Of a DNA stretch of 64,000 nucleotides, positions 1 through 8,229 are shown in pieces (the stretch's first letter is position 1; every line of letters starts with the position of its first letter). The DNA lies in assembly GCA_034433515.1 (NCBI GenBank), contig DAOUAL010000020.1, forward strand, positions 1 to 64,000, read 5' to 3'. A program made the translations under genes and the position numbers. The notes below the pieces were generated by a model that had not been told where the DNA came from, searched no databases, and saw only the letters and a program-made list of their open reading frames with translations. The DNA is from DAOTXS01 sp034433515 (GTDB lineage: Bacteria > Chloroflexota > Anaerolineae > UBA4142).

Positions 1-1371
1 CGAAAGCAAATCTTGTACCGTCGTCATTGCCGTGTGCGCGACCGAGGACCACGCCAAGCGAATGAAATCCCAAGCAATGTCCGATCCATCACGGGCAAGA
101 TAACGGCGGGTGAAATCGCGTTCCTTCTCCGATGCCTCGTCATGATACCAACCCACTACGGTGTTGCTATCGTGGGTGCTGGTATAGACGACCCAATTGC
201 GCGTATAGTTGTGCGGAAGAAAAGCGTGATGCGGATCGCCACCAAAAGCAAAGTTGAGCACTTTCATCCCGGGATAACCAAATTCCTCTTGCAAGGCGGT
301 AACGCCGGCGCGCGAGGCGGCGTCAAACTCACCCAGGTCTTCGGCAATGATGGCGACCTCGCCCAAGGCTTGGGTTACGGCGCGGAAAAGTTTTGCGCCG
401 GGTCCTTTGACCCATTTGCCCTGTTCCGCCGTCGTCGCACCATACGGCACTTGCCAATAGTTGTAGAATCCACGAAAGTGATCAATGCGCACGACATCGG
501 CGAGCGTGAATGCCATCTTGAACCGTTCGATCCACCACGCAAAGCCATTCTTCGCCATCACGTTCCAGCGATAATGGGGATGCCCCCACAATTGCCCTGT
601 CGCGCTGTAATAATCCGGCGGCACGCCGGAGACAACAATCGGCTTCAAATCTTGATCGAGATAAAAGAGCTGTGGATTTGCCCACACCTCTGCGCTGTCC
701 ATCGCCACAAAAATTGGAATGTCGCCGATGATGCGAATGCCGTGTTCATTGGCGTACGCTTTGAGCGCGAGCCATTGCTCAAAGAATTGCCATTGCCGAT
801 ATTTCTGATTTTCGATTGGCGCCGCCAATTCTTGACGCGCCCGCACCATCGCCCGCGGTTCGCGCCGCATCAGATCGCGTTCCCATTCGTACCACGGTCG
901 CCACCCGTGCGATTCTTTGATCGCCATGAAGAGCGCGTAATCGTCGAGCCACGTTGCGTGCGTTTTACAAAATTGGCGGAACGATTTTTGTTGATTTGCC
1001 GGCGCACTCGCTTGAAAATTCGCAAACGCGCGATTGAGCAAATCGTTTTTGTACTGAATCACCTTGCCGTAATCAACGTGCTCGGTTGGGAAAGCCGGGA
1101 TGTTGGCAATCTCCGCTTCTGTCAAATGCCCCTGCTCCACGAGTTTTGCCGGACTGATGAGCAAAGGATTGCCGGCGAGCGCGGAGAGACACAGGTATGG
1201 TGAATCACCATAGCCGGTGGGATTGAGCGGCAACACTTGCCAGTATGTTTGCCCAGCATTGTGGAGAAAATCAACCCAGCGATATGCGGCATCACCTAAA
1301 TCTCCGATGCCAAAAGGGCTGGGAAGCGAGGTAGGATGTAAGACAATGCCGCTACGACGAGAAAAGTGCAT
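1..1371 (-). CDS. malQ: 4-alpha-glucanotransferase (amylomaltase), partial at the window edge
   Basis: Translating the minus strand from the ATG at 1371 gives 457 uninterrupted codons that run off the left edge; the family's short form is about 500 residues, so roughly the last 50 are missing. The N-terminus reads MHFSRRSGIVLHPTSLPSP and continues with GIGDLGDAAYRWVDFL, typical of GH77 amylomaltases. The motif VRIDHFRGF places the nucleophile Asp at residue 297, close to D293 of the Thermus enzyme. The visible end, with its HTATMTTVQDLL stretch, is the conserved C-terminal part. It transfers alpha-1,4-glucan segments in cytoplasmic glycogen or maltodextrin metabolism. The start has a GGAGA Shine-Dalgarno five bases upstream. 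A 28-bp tandem hairpin array lies directly upstream in its leader. Confidence is high. Confidence 0.95.
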   Translation of the reverse strand, partial: MHFSRRSGIVLHPTSLPSPFGIGDLGDAAYRWVDFLHNAGQTYWQVLPLNPTGYGDSPYLCLSALAGNPLLISPAKLVEQGHLTEAEIANIPAFPTEHVDYGKVIQYKNDLLNRAFANFQASAPANQQKSFRQFCKTHATWLDDYALFMAIKESHGWRPWYEWERDLMRREPRAMVRARQELAAPIENQKYRQWQFFEQWLALKAYANEHGIRIIGDIPIFVAMDSAEVWANPQLFYLDQDLKPIVVSGVPPDYYSATGQLWGHPHYRWNVMAKNGFAWWIERFKMAFTLADVVRIDHFRGFYNYWQVPYGATTAEQGKWVKGPGAKLFRAVTQALGEVAIIAEDLGEFDAASRAGVTALQEEFGYPGMKVLNFAFGGDPHHAFLPHNYTRNWVVYTSTHDSNTVVGWYHDEASEKERDFTRRYLARDGSDIAWDFIRLAWSSVAHTAMTTVQDLLS

Positions 1372-1392
1372 TGGGTCTCCTTCGAAAATAGG

Positions 1393-1532
1393 TTCGTCGT
1401 TACGCAATTCATTGCGCCGGTTTGTAGTTGCGCAATTCATTGCGCGGGTTTGTAGTTGCGCGATTCATCGCGCGGGTTTGTAGTTACGCAATTCATCGCG
1501 CAGGTTTGTAGTTGCGCGATTCATTGCGCGGG
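1393..1532 (-). repeat. five tandem 28-bp hairpin units upstream of malQ
   Basis: Five exactly 28-bp units follow each other without gaps. Each contains a near-perfect palindrome of the type GCGCAATTCATTGCGC or GCGCGATTCATCGCGC. Paired changes (A-T to G-C on both arms) between units 2 and 3 keep the stem intact. Read in the malQ direction the array ends in CCTATTTTC, which abuts the Shine-Dalgarno. The same core occurs once each near 7950, 34801 and 53221. Confidence 0.9.
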
Positions 1533-1564
1533 CGCGCCGTGCGGCTGCCTCCCTTCAATCAAAT

Positions 1565-1587
1565 AGGGCAAGTGTATAACTTGCCCT
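1565..1587 (-). terminator. hairpin at the end of the ylxP-like gene
   Basis: AGGGCAAGT (1565-1573) pairs with ACTTGCCCT (1579-1587). The stem overlaps the stop codon of the DUF503 gene and is followed on the minus strand by ATTTGATT, only a weak T-run. It may be a terminator or one of the short interspersed palindromes of this genome. Confidence 0.5.
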
Positions 1588-1876
1588 ACCACATTTCGAT
1601 CGTGTAATCCGCAACCACCGCATCCAAGCGACTGCGTTCAATCTCCGCAACCACTTTTTCCAACAAACCGTGCGCGTAATCACGATCGGTGGAGACGCAA
1701 ACGATGCCCAACGTGGCAGTCTGCCATGAATCCAACGAGTCCACCTCGGCAATCGAAACATTGAAATGGGCATTTCGTTGCACGCGCGCGACGATGGATT
1801 TGACGACGTGTCGCTTGTCTTTAAGCGAACGACTAGAGGGAATTTCCAATTCGAGTGTGCAAACACCGACAACCAT
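1586..1876 (-). CDS. DUF503 / YlxP-like small protein
   Basis: This 96-residue protein opens with MVVGVCTLELEIPSSRSLKDKR and contains NVSIAEVDSLDSWQTATLG, the signature of the DUF503 (YlxP) family. These are small ferredoxin-fold-like proteins often found near ribosome or translation genes; their molecular role is unknown. The gene lies 30 bases downstream of the GH1 gene on the same strand, so it is probably the last gene of that transcript. No convincing Shine-Dalgarno is seen before the ATG. The length fits the family. The family call is confident; the function is not known. Confidence 0.88.
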   Translation of the reverse strand: MVVGVCTLELEIPSSRSLKDKRHVVKSIVARVQRNAHFNVSIAEVDSLDSWQTATLGIVCVSTDRDYAHGLLEKVVAEIERSRLDAVVADYTIEMW

Positions 1877-1906
1877 AAGCCAATTACAGATTGATGATTT
1901 AGGATT

Positions 1907-3238
1907 TCAGAGTGAACCAAATTGCTGGAGTAAATCATCCGCAATTTGATTTTCACGAATAATGCGCGCGTACAGTTCCGCGCTGGGTTTGGGTGTTCGT
2001 TGTTGGGTTGCCACGTCTAACTGAATCAAGCCAAAACGCAAGGTGTATCCTTCGCTCCATTCAAAATTATCCACGAGCGTCCAATGGAAATATCCCTTAA
2101 CCGGTATGCCCTCTTGAATGGCGCGATGCAACGCCGCCAAATGCGCAACCAGATAACGCGGTCGCATTTCATCGTACCGATCACAGATGCCATTCTCGGT
2201 GATATAGATCGGTATGCCGGGCGCATACTCGGCAAGCCATTTGACTGTTTGATAAAACGCTTCCGGATCAATATCGCCTTTGCCAAACCATTTTTCCAAC
2301 TCTTGCTCATAGGTAACACCCCAAGGGCGGGCTGGCAAGGTGCGGCCAAATAAGGTGCCGGGCTTGGACCAATCGAGCGCGAGACGCCGCGAGAAGTAGA
2401 AATTCAAGCCGAGGTAATCTTGTGTGCCGATGGCTTCGGGAACTTTTTGACCAAGACCCATCGGAAAGCGGAGCACACCATCTCTCAACGCAAGCAGGAA
2501 CATTCGATTGTAAATGAAATTCTGCAGCCGGACTGCCCAGCGATTGAATAGCGAGCCGGGATTAGCGGGCTTGAATGGCAAAAGGTTATGTGCCAACCCC
2601 ACGCGCGCCTTGGGTTGGATACGATGAATCGCATGATAAGCCGCGGCGTGCCCGCGCAACGCGTTCGTGAGGACACGCATCGCCAAGCGAATATCTTTTT
2701 TGCCGGGGGGCCATTCTCCCAGAACATAGGTGGGCATGACCATGATGATTGGTTCGTTGAGGGTGACCCAGAAATCGCAGAGGTCACCCAGTTCTTGAAC
2801 CACGTGGCTCACAAATCGTTCAAACCGTGCAACCACCGCCTCGGTTTCCCATGCACCTTGAGCACGCAACCAACGAGGATTTGTGAAATGATGCAACGTA
2901 ACGAGCGGTGTCATTTCACGTTCCCGCAACGCCATCAACACTCGACGATAGTACGCGATGGCGTTGGCATTCCATTCCCCTTCACGCGGTTCAAGGCGAC
3001 TCCATTCGACGGACAAGCGATGCGCGGTATGCCCAAATGTTTTCGCCAGATCAAAATCTTGATGATACCGTTCACCGCCCCACCAATCACAGGCAATCGT
3101 CGAGGTATCATTGTTTTTAATGTGCCCAGGTGTTTGTTCCCAATCCCACCAATCGTTGTTGCGGTTGTCCCCTTCAACTTGATGGGCAGCCGTTGCCGTG
3201 CCCCACAAGAATTTTTCTGGAAATTTGAGCGGACTCAT
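1907..3238 (-). CDS. GH1 family beta-glucosidase/beta-glycosidase
   Basis: The 443-residue product starts MSPLKFPEKFLWGTATAAHQ, the classic family 1 N-terminus. The acid/base Glu is in FWVTLNEP (about residue 165) and the nucleophile Glu in IYITENG (about residue 355). It should hydrolyse beta-linked glucosides or galactosides in the cytoplasm, as no signal peptide is present. The ATG at 3238 is preferred over a start 12 codons upstream because GGAG lies about ten bases before it and the family N-terminus begins there. It follows the cyclase gene by only 11 bases, implying co-transcription. Substrate preference cannot be told from sequence alone. Confidence 0.92.
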   Translation of the reverse strand: MSPLKFPEKFLWGTATAAHQVEGDNRNNDWWDWEQTPGHIKNNDTSTIACDWWGGERYHQDFDLAKTFGHTAHRLSVEWSRLEPREGEWNANAIAYYRRVLMALREREMTPLVTLHHFTNPRWLRAQGAWETEAVVARFERFVSHVVQELGDLCDFWVTLNEPIIMVMPTYVLGEWPPGKKDIRLAMRVLTNALRGHAAAYHAIHRIQPKARVGLAHNLLPFKPANPGSLFNRWAVRLQNFIYNRMFLLALRDGVLRFPMGLGQKVPEAIGTQDYLGLNFYFSRRLALDWSKPGTLFGRTLPARPWGVTYEQELEKWFGKGDIDPEAFYQTVKWLAEYAPGIPIYITENGICDRYDEMRPRYLVAHLAALHRAIQEGIPVKGYFHWTLVDNFEWSEGYTLRFGLIQLDVATQQRTPKPSAELYARIIRENQIADDLLQQFGSL

Positions 3239-3249
3239 TGAGCATGCTC

Positions 3250-5712
3250 CTACGATGATTCGCGCAGTCCACACAGATCGAATACTTCGACCGGGGCGGA
3301 ACGTCCCTTGATCGTGATGACTTGGCTCTTGGAAATCATCACGCGATCCTCGATCAGGGTAAAAGTATTGCGACTCATCAGCGTTTGACCCGGTTCAGCA
3401 TTCTCTTGCAAGCGTTTGGCAACATTCACCGCATCGCCGATGGCGGTATAGTTCATCAAATCTGGGGTACCGATGTTGCCCACAATCGCTTCCCCGGTAT
3501 GCAAACCAATCCGAAAGTTGAGGCGTTGCGAACGCGGCAAGTGGCGCGCATATTTTTCGATCTCACGATGAATGGCTAACGCGGCGTTGGCAGCCCGCCA
3601 CGCATGATCGAATTGTGGAATGGGCGCATTAAAGATCGCCATCATTCCATCCCCCATATATTTGTCCACGGTGCCTTGGGATTCCAGAATGCAACGATAC
3701 GCAATCGCCAAGTACCCGTTGAGCACATCCACCAACTCTTCCGGCGGCAAGGTCTCGGAAAGCGATGAAAAGCCGTGAATATCGGCGAACAGGAGGGTTA
3801 CTAATTGTTGTTCCCCCCCCAGTTGAATGCGATTAGGATTAGCCAATAATTCTTGCACAACGGCAGGGGCAACATAGTGTTCGAATGTTGCGCGGATGCG
3901 CTGCTTTTCCTTTTCCTCTTCACGCCGCTCTTGCTCCAAGCGCGCTTGGTCGGTCAGGTCTTCGACCACCACCGCTACGCCGACGATTTGATCGCTATGC
4001 CGCATGGGCGAGAGATGTAAGGTCAAATGCACCTGACCGCGTCCGTTCACTTGCGTAACCACATCACGAACCAAATGGTGTGCGCTTTGCGACCAAATCC
4101 GCGACAAGAGCAACGGAAATTGCGCGCCTTCCAAGTTAGGCAATACCGCATCGTACGGCTTGCCGATCGCATTGGTCGCTGGCACCCGAAAGATTCCTTC
4201 CGCCGCGCGATTGAAACTAATCACTTTGCCGGCACGATCCAAGGTCAAGACGCCGGTCGAAATACTCGCCATCGTCGAATCGAGATAATCGCGCATTGAA
4301 CGCAATTCGTTCATTTGATGGCGGAGATCCGCGATCAACCGCGCATTTTCCAACGCCACCGCGCTTTGCCCAGCCAGTGTGGTCAGCAATGCCAAATCTT
4401 CGTCCGAATAACGATCGCCGGAAAGTTTTGCGCCAACAATCCAGACCCCGATCAATTCGCCCCGTTGTTTGACCGGCAGATAAACCTCGGTCCTTAATTT
4501 CCGAAGTTGGGCGTGTATCTCGGGGGCCAGATCGCGGTATTGCGGCAAACGATCCAGATCGTACTGCAACAACGGTTCTTGGCGCGCCGTCAACGCCTGC
4601 ACCACCGATGAATCAGGAACGAGGCGAATGATCGCCGGCAAATCGTCTTGCGCCGGAATCGGTGTCAAGAGACAACCTTCCTCATCACGCTCAAAGATGA
4701 GGAGGTGCGCATCGCGTGCCCCCATCGTTTGTTGCAACAAACGCCGACCTTCTTGTGCCAGTTCTTCCAATTCGTTGCGCTCACTAAGGCGTTGACTAAA
4801 CTGGCTCACAATCCGTTGCACATCATAGCGCTGGCCAAACAAGAATTTTTCGATCAGACGCTGAATGAGATTGTGGATGGGTTGATACACAAACGCCAAC
4901 ACCATCGCCGCAACTAGCGCACCGATGATGCCACGCGAGGGGTCCTCTCCACGCAAATAGGAAATCACGGATTCAAAGGCAAAGAAATAGATTAACGCGG
5001 TGAATGTCGTCAGGACGATGAAATACACGACCCGGCGGATCAACGTGCGAAGATCAACCAACTCGTGGTGGAGGGTGGCATACGCAAGGATAAGGATACC
5101 GATGATTTGAAATCCAATCGCCAAGGAGAGGGTGGTCTCCGCGCCGATCATATTGAGCACACCATCGCTATAGAGAAAGAATGCCGCCATCCCCAGGTAC
5201 ACGAGACGATTACGATGGAGCGGGCTAGATTGATGGAGGTATTCCTGCACGGCAATCCAAAAGATGGAACCATTACACACCAGCCATGCTAGCGCGCGTA
5301 ACAGGAGCACAATGGGAAATGTCGGGATGATTTGGTCAGCCACATTCACCGAAAGTTGGAAAACATCAGCGAAAAATAGCGCAAGCAAGATAACCACGCC
5401 ACTTGCATAAATCCATGGCTGGCGTTCCAAACGAATGTAGGCGCGTGCGAGCGCAAAGTAGAACAAGGGGAGTGCCGCTTGGGTGTAGAAATTGAACTTG
5501 AGTAATGTTGTACGAATCTCGGGAAACGCCCAGTTGCCATATGAGGCAGTAAATGCAAACACCCCCAAAAACGCCACCCCCAGATAGAGATTAAGGCGTA
5601 ATTCGGTAGGGTCTTGCCAACGCCGATTCATTAGCAAGTAAATCAAGAGCACACTGTAGATCACTAGGGCAACCGCATGTAAAAGCCAGAGGAAATTAAG
5701 ATTAATCAACAT
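3250..5712 (-). CDS. membrane sensor with GAF, PAS and class III adenylate/guanylate cyclase domains
   Basis: An 820-residue multidomain protein. Residues 1-260 hold about eight hydrophobic segments resembling the 7TM histidine-kinase sensory module. A GAF domain follows at about 300-450, a PAS domain near 475-590 (starting DYLDSTMASISTGVLTLDR), a short charged coiled segment, and a class III cyclase domain from about 625. The metal-binding Asp residues are visible in LFADIHGFS and KYMGDGMMAIFN. It probably makes cAMP in response to a membrane or small-molecule signal; cGMP cannot be excluded. GGATGG precedes the ATG. The GH1 gene lies 11 bases downstream, so signalling and glycoside use may be co-expressed. 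Confidence 0.9.
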   Translation of the reverse strand: MLINLNFLWLLHAVALVIYSVLLIYLLMNRRWQDPTELRLNLYLGVAFLGVFAFTASYGNWAFPEIRTTLLKFNFYTQAALPLFYFALARAYIRLERQPWIYASGVVILLALFFADVFQLSVNVADQIIPTFPIVLLLRALAWLVCNGSIFWIAVQEYLHQSSPLHRNRLVYLGMAAFFLYSDGVLNMIGAETTLSLAIGFQIIGILILAYATLHHELVDLRTLIRRVVYFIVLTTFTALIYFFAFESVISYLRGEDPSRGIIGALVAAMVLAFVYQPIHNLIQRLIEKFLFGQRYDVQRIVSQFSQRLSERNELEELAQEGRRLLQQTMGARDAHLLIFERDEEGCLLTPIPAQDDLPAIIRLVPDSSVVQALTARQEPLLQYDLDRLPQYRDLAPEIHAQLRKLRTEVYLPVKQRGELIGVWIVGAKLSGDRYSDEDLALLTTLAGQSAVALENARLIADLRHQMNELRSMRDYLDSTMASISTGVLTLDRAGKVISFNRAAEGIFRVPATNAIGKPYDAVLPNLEGAQFPLLLSRIWSQSAHHLVRDVVTQVNGRGQVHLTLHLSPMRHSDQIVGVAVVVEDLTDQARLEQERREEEKEKQRIRATFEHYVAPAVVQELLANPNRIQLGGEQQLVTLLFADIHGFSSLSETLPPEELVDVLNGYLAIAYRCILESQGTVDKYMGDGMMAIFNAPIPQFDHAWRAANAALAIHREIEKYARHLPRSQRLNFRIGLHTGEAIVGNIGTPDLMNYTAIGDAVNVAKRLQENAEPGQTLMSRNTFTLIEDRVMISKSQVITIKGRSAPVEVFDLCGLRESS

Positions 5713-6009
5713 AGTCCATCCAACTCACCCAGCGTGGTATAATGCTATACTAGTTTCCATCCGAAAACCTCGTAGCGTGAGCTTTCGTGGCGTGGGCTTT
5801 CCGTGGCGGCTTTCCAGCCTGCGTGGCACGCCAAACACGTCGCCCACACTTTTCGGCTGTGAACCATACTAGTACAACAACATGAAATAGTTGCATATCA
5901 GACTGATGGGAAACGTTGACAGACGTGGCTAAAAATCGAGTCTTCACCACGCACTTTCATGTTGTTACACTACTAGTCTCCAACAGAATGCAATGTACTG
6001 CCACGATGG
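5713..6009. other. intergenic stretch between the cyclase gene and a membrane-protein gene
   Basis: This stretch holds no gene. It contains a TATAAT at about 5734-5739 on the plus strand and a 110-bp MITE-like repeat copy (5868-5977). In between are short stretches rich in CGTGGC and GCGTGG that resemble the other interspersed palindromes of the window. Confidence 0.6.
5868..5977 (+). repeat. 110-bp MITE-like repeat, copy 1
   Basis: The element begins ACTAGTACAACAACATGAAA and ends in the inverted form, TTTCATGTTGTTACACTACTAGT being split by a few mismatches. Its centre shares CAGACTGATGGGAAAC with copies at 35390 (inverted), 46191 and 59788. Copy length is the same 110 bp as copy 2. No transposase is encoded, so it would be a non-autonomous element. 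Confidence 0.8.
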
Positions 6010-6477
6010 TTATCGGCGCGCACTCCAAAACTGTCCGCCTAGAATCAGCAAGCCAATCAGCACAAGGATCAGGGGCCATCCCTTTTCGATAAACACTTGC
6101 GCTTGCGGAATACTTTCTGCGATACCCACAAGAACGAGGATAGAGCCGGGAACCAGGGGCCACCAATGGGACACGCGGGTCACAGCCAGATGCACAATGT
6201 AGATGGCGATGAAACCAAGGCCCAAACCCAACGGCACAGCCACCGGTGTAATGAGAGGCGGACGATCAAACACCAAACCGATGCCAATGCCAGCCAGAAT
6301 GCACCCCGGAACCAATAAACCGTAACTGCGGGTTAGCCCATACGGAATCAGGAAAGCAAAACCGAGCAAGGTCAAGAACAAACCAGGACCAAATTCAAAA
6401 TACTGCATCAGCAGAAATACAATCCCTAGAAAAATCAGAATCAATCCAGGAATCAACCGCGCGCGATGGATGTTCAT
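6010..6477 (-). CDS. small polytopic membrane protein of unknown function
   Basis: The 155-residue protein is almost entirely hydrophobic, with about five or six predicted membrane segments such as LIPGLILIFLGIVFLLM near the N-terminus and WPLILVLIGLLILGG near the C-terminus. The pattern resembles LiaF/DUF-type transmembrane domains, but no specific family can be claimed. GAGGAGAAGG precedes the ATG by a single base. It lies 28 bases downstream of the GTPase gene on the same strand and may share its transcript. Confidence 0.7.
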   Translation of the reverse strand: MNIHRARLIPGLILIFLGIVFLLMQYFEFGPGLFLTLLGFAFLIPYGLTRSYGLLVPGCILAGIGIGLVFDRPPLITPVAVPLGLGLGFIAIYIVHLAVTRVSHWWPLVPGSILVLVGIAESIPQAQVFIEKGWPLILVLIGLLILGGQFWSARR

Positions 6478-6504
6478 TGCCTTCTCCTCATTAGATATTT
6501 ACCA

Positions 6505-7617
6505 TCAATCATTCAACGTGGTTGCACAATACGCGCAGAAGCGCGCGTCTTTGGGATTGACCTTGCCACAGTTAGGACAAACGATCTTGCGCGGCTTGGG
6601 TAAAGCTGGCAACGATGGCTTTGATAATTTTGGTTTGGGAGCGCGCGCGATCAAATCTTGCGCCACTTGCTTTCCGCGTGCGAGTGCATCGGTGTAAATC
6701 TCTTTCATTCCTTTCCCCGACGCTTTGTGGCCTGTTTGATACCATCTCAGAATGGCTTCACCCACGGCATACGTGCCAGCGTAGGCAATCGCCACCTTGG
6801 GCACAATGCCCCAACCCGGAATCAAGCCGATGAGTTCGCGCGCCAATTGCCGCCATAAAAATCCCGCACCGATCACGCTCCCCAACTCTGCCATATGTTC
6901 TTGCCATCGCGTCGAAAGGCCTAACATCAATCCAAGTTTATATACCATCAATGCTTGATTCTTGGTCAAAACGATCATATCCGTAACATTGAACGGAATG
7001 TTCAACGCGGGGACAATCTCGGCAAAGCCGGTGCCAAGCGAGTACGTGGCATTCGCAAGCGAGGTATCCAGAATCAAGTTGCGCGCAATGGCAAGCCGGA
7101 ACAGCGGATAATGCCGCGCCAGTGCAATCTGCCGCTCCCGCAACATTTCGATGACGCGCGGAACAAATTGGGTTGCCAACGAATCGGCGTCTATCGCCGA
7201 ACCGTACACCACCCGCGCATCGCACCATTGCGTCATTGTCGCGCCGATTGCATTCGCATCTTGGAGCGCATCCATCTTGTTGTAAAAAATCAGGACATGG
7301 CGCCCGGTTTTTCTCCACGCACGACACAAATCCGCTTCGGCGCTAAAATCCTGGCGGGTGGCATCTACCATCAACACAATCAAATCAGCCGAGTCGAGCG
7401 GAGGAATCATCTCCAGATTGGCTTCGATTGTGGGAGTAATAATTTTCTCACGTCCGCGTTGATCTTGGCGAAGCGCTGCAATCAGCGAACTCTTGCCCAC
7501 GCCGGGAGCGCCAACCAACGCCAGTATAACAGGCCGTTCGGCTTCCTCAGCGATTGGGCGAATATCTATTTCTTTGAACGTGTTCCAAATATTCCCTAGA
7601 TCAGTCCAGCCCGCCAT
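6505..7617 (-). CDS. GTPase with DUF697-like membrane domain and C-terminal zinc ribbon
   Basis: The 370-residue product carries a P-loop, LALVGAPGVGKSSLIAAL (about residues 30-47), and FYNKMDAL as the G4-like N/TKxD motif. The middle (about 170-290) contains hydrophobic helices with NIPFNVTDMIVLTKNQALM, as in DUF697 proteins that follow Era-like GTPase domains. The C-terminus is a double-cysteine zinc ribbon, CPNCGKVNPKDARFCAYC. The ATG at 7617 has GGAG five bases upstream and is preferred over an upstream start. It is likely a membrane-associated GTPase; the cellular process is unknown. Confidence 0.85.
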   Translation of the reverse strand: MAGWTDLGNIWNTFKEIDIRPIAEEAERPVILALVGAPGVGKSSLIAALRQDQRGREKIITPTIEANLEMIPPLDSADLIVLMVDATRQDFSAEADLCRAWRKTGRHVLIFYNKMDALQDANAIGATMTQWCDARVVYGSAIDADSLATQFVPRVIEMLRERQIALARHYPLFRLAIARNLILDTSLANATYSLGTGFAEIVPALNIPFNVTDMIVLTKNQALMVYKLGLMLGLSTRWQEHMAELGSVIGAGFLWRQLARELIGLIPGWGIVPKVAIAYAGTYAVGEAILRWYQTGHKASGKGMKEIYTDALARGKQVAQDLIARAPKPKLSKPSLPALPKPRKIVCPNCGKVNPKDARFCAYCATTLND

Positions 7618-7705
7618 GCTTACTCCGCGCCAAGGCGCAAAAAATCGTTGCACGCCTCGAACCGGTGCGCGCCACGTTCTAACCAAAATCTACCCCGCTG
7701 TGTTG

Positions 7706-7921
7706 TTATTCTTTTTCTTCGTACTTGAAGGAGAGTTTCACTTTGGCGCGATAGGCGATGACTTTGCCATCTTCGAGTTGCATATCCAACTCGACAATTT
7801 CCGCAATGCGTAGATCGCGCAACGTTTTGGAAGCGCGACTGACCGCCGCCATCGCCGCCTTTTCCCATGACTCGGTGCTGGTGCCAACCAATTCGATGAT
7901 CTTGTAAACACTCTCAGCCAT
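7706..7921 (-). CDS. dodecin-family protein
   Basis: The 71-residue protein MAESVYKIIELVGTSTESW matches dodecins, small dodecameric flavin-storage proteins. It retains the EDGKV turn and the VKLSFKYE ending. However, the position of the flavin-stacking Trp of well-studied dodecins is Ile39 and the usual Gln near residue 45 is Leu. Flavin binding is therefore uncertain; a subfamily of dodecin-like proteins has similar changes. AGAGGAGG lies close before the ATG, within a leader cassette shared with the gene at 34850. Confidence is high for the family. Confidence 0.9.
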   Translation of the reverse strand: MAESVYKIIELVGTSTESWEKAAMAAVSRASKTLRDLRIAEIVELDMQLEDGKVIAYRAKVKLSFKYEEKE

Positions 7922-7926
7922 GTTGC

Positions 7927-8040
7927 CTCCTCTGAAAATAGGTTTGTAGTCGCGCGGGCGCTCCAGCGCCGTACTACGACCTCACTCGCTTGTTTTCATC
8001 TCTCTGCTGGTGCGCCAACGGCGAATGAACAACTCCTTGG
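7927..8040 (-). repeat. leader cassette, copy before the dodecin gene
   Basis: Read on the minus strand this runs from CCAAGGAGTTG through GTAGTACGGCG to CGCGCGACTACAAACC and ends TATTTTCAGAGGAG, which forms the Shine-Dalgarno of the dodecin gene. It is highly similar over about 115 bases to 34716-34841, including the AAGCGAGTGAG and GCGCACCAGC stretches. Confidence 0.88.
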
Positions 8041-8152
8041 TTGATTCAGGATGCCGACCCTCCAAGTTACAGTATAAGCCAATCGCGCCAATCCGTCAAC
8101 GGATTGACGAAAAATAATTTTCAACCCATCTCAGTCCTTGAACGACCAAGAT

Positions 8153-8181
8153 TCGAGATTCCACCAATCCTGTGGTATAAT
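8153..8181 (+). promoter_or_regulatory. likely sigma-70-type promoter of tyrS
   Basis: A perfect TATAAT is at 8176-8181, preceded 17 bases earlier by TTCGAG, a weak -35. Start of transcription would be near 8188, leaving a leader of about 40 bases before the tyrS ATG at 8230. No T-box is possible in so short a leader. Confidence 0.55.
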
Positions 8182-8229
8182 GCACACATAATCGGATAGC
8201 GATTCCATATCTGTCTGGAGTGATTCCGC

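Noticed and set aside
13..1203. Long plus-strand open frame over the malQ region
   Set aside because: It is antisense to a clear amylomaltase whose frame is open to the window edge; its translation is Arg/His-rich with no family features.
1393..1532. CRISPR array
   Set aside because: Units are 28 bp and directly contiguous with no unique spacers; no cas genes are present.
2588..3241. Plus-strand open frame of 217 codons opposite the GH1 gene
   Set aside because: It is a shadow of the GH1 gene, low in recognisable motifs and lacking a Shine-Dalgarno.
8040..8229. T-box or riboswitch before tyrS
   Set aside because: The predicted transcription start leaves only about 40 bases of leader, and no T-box core sequence (AGGGTGG type) is visible.
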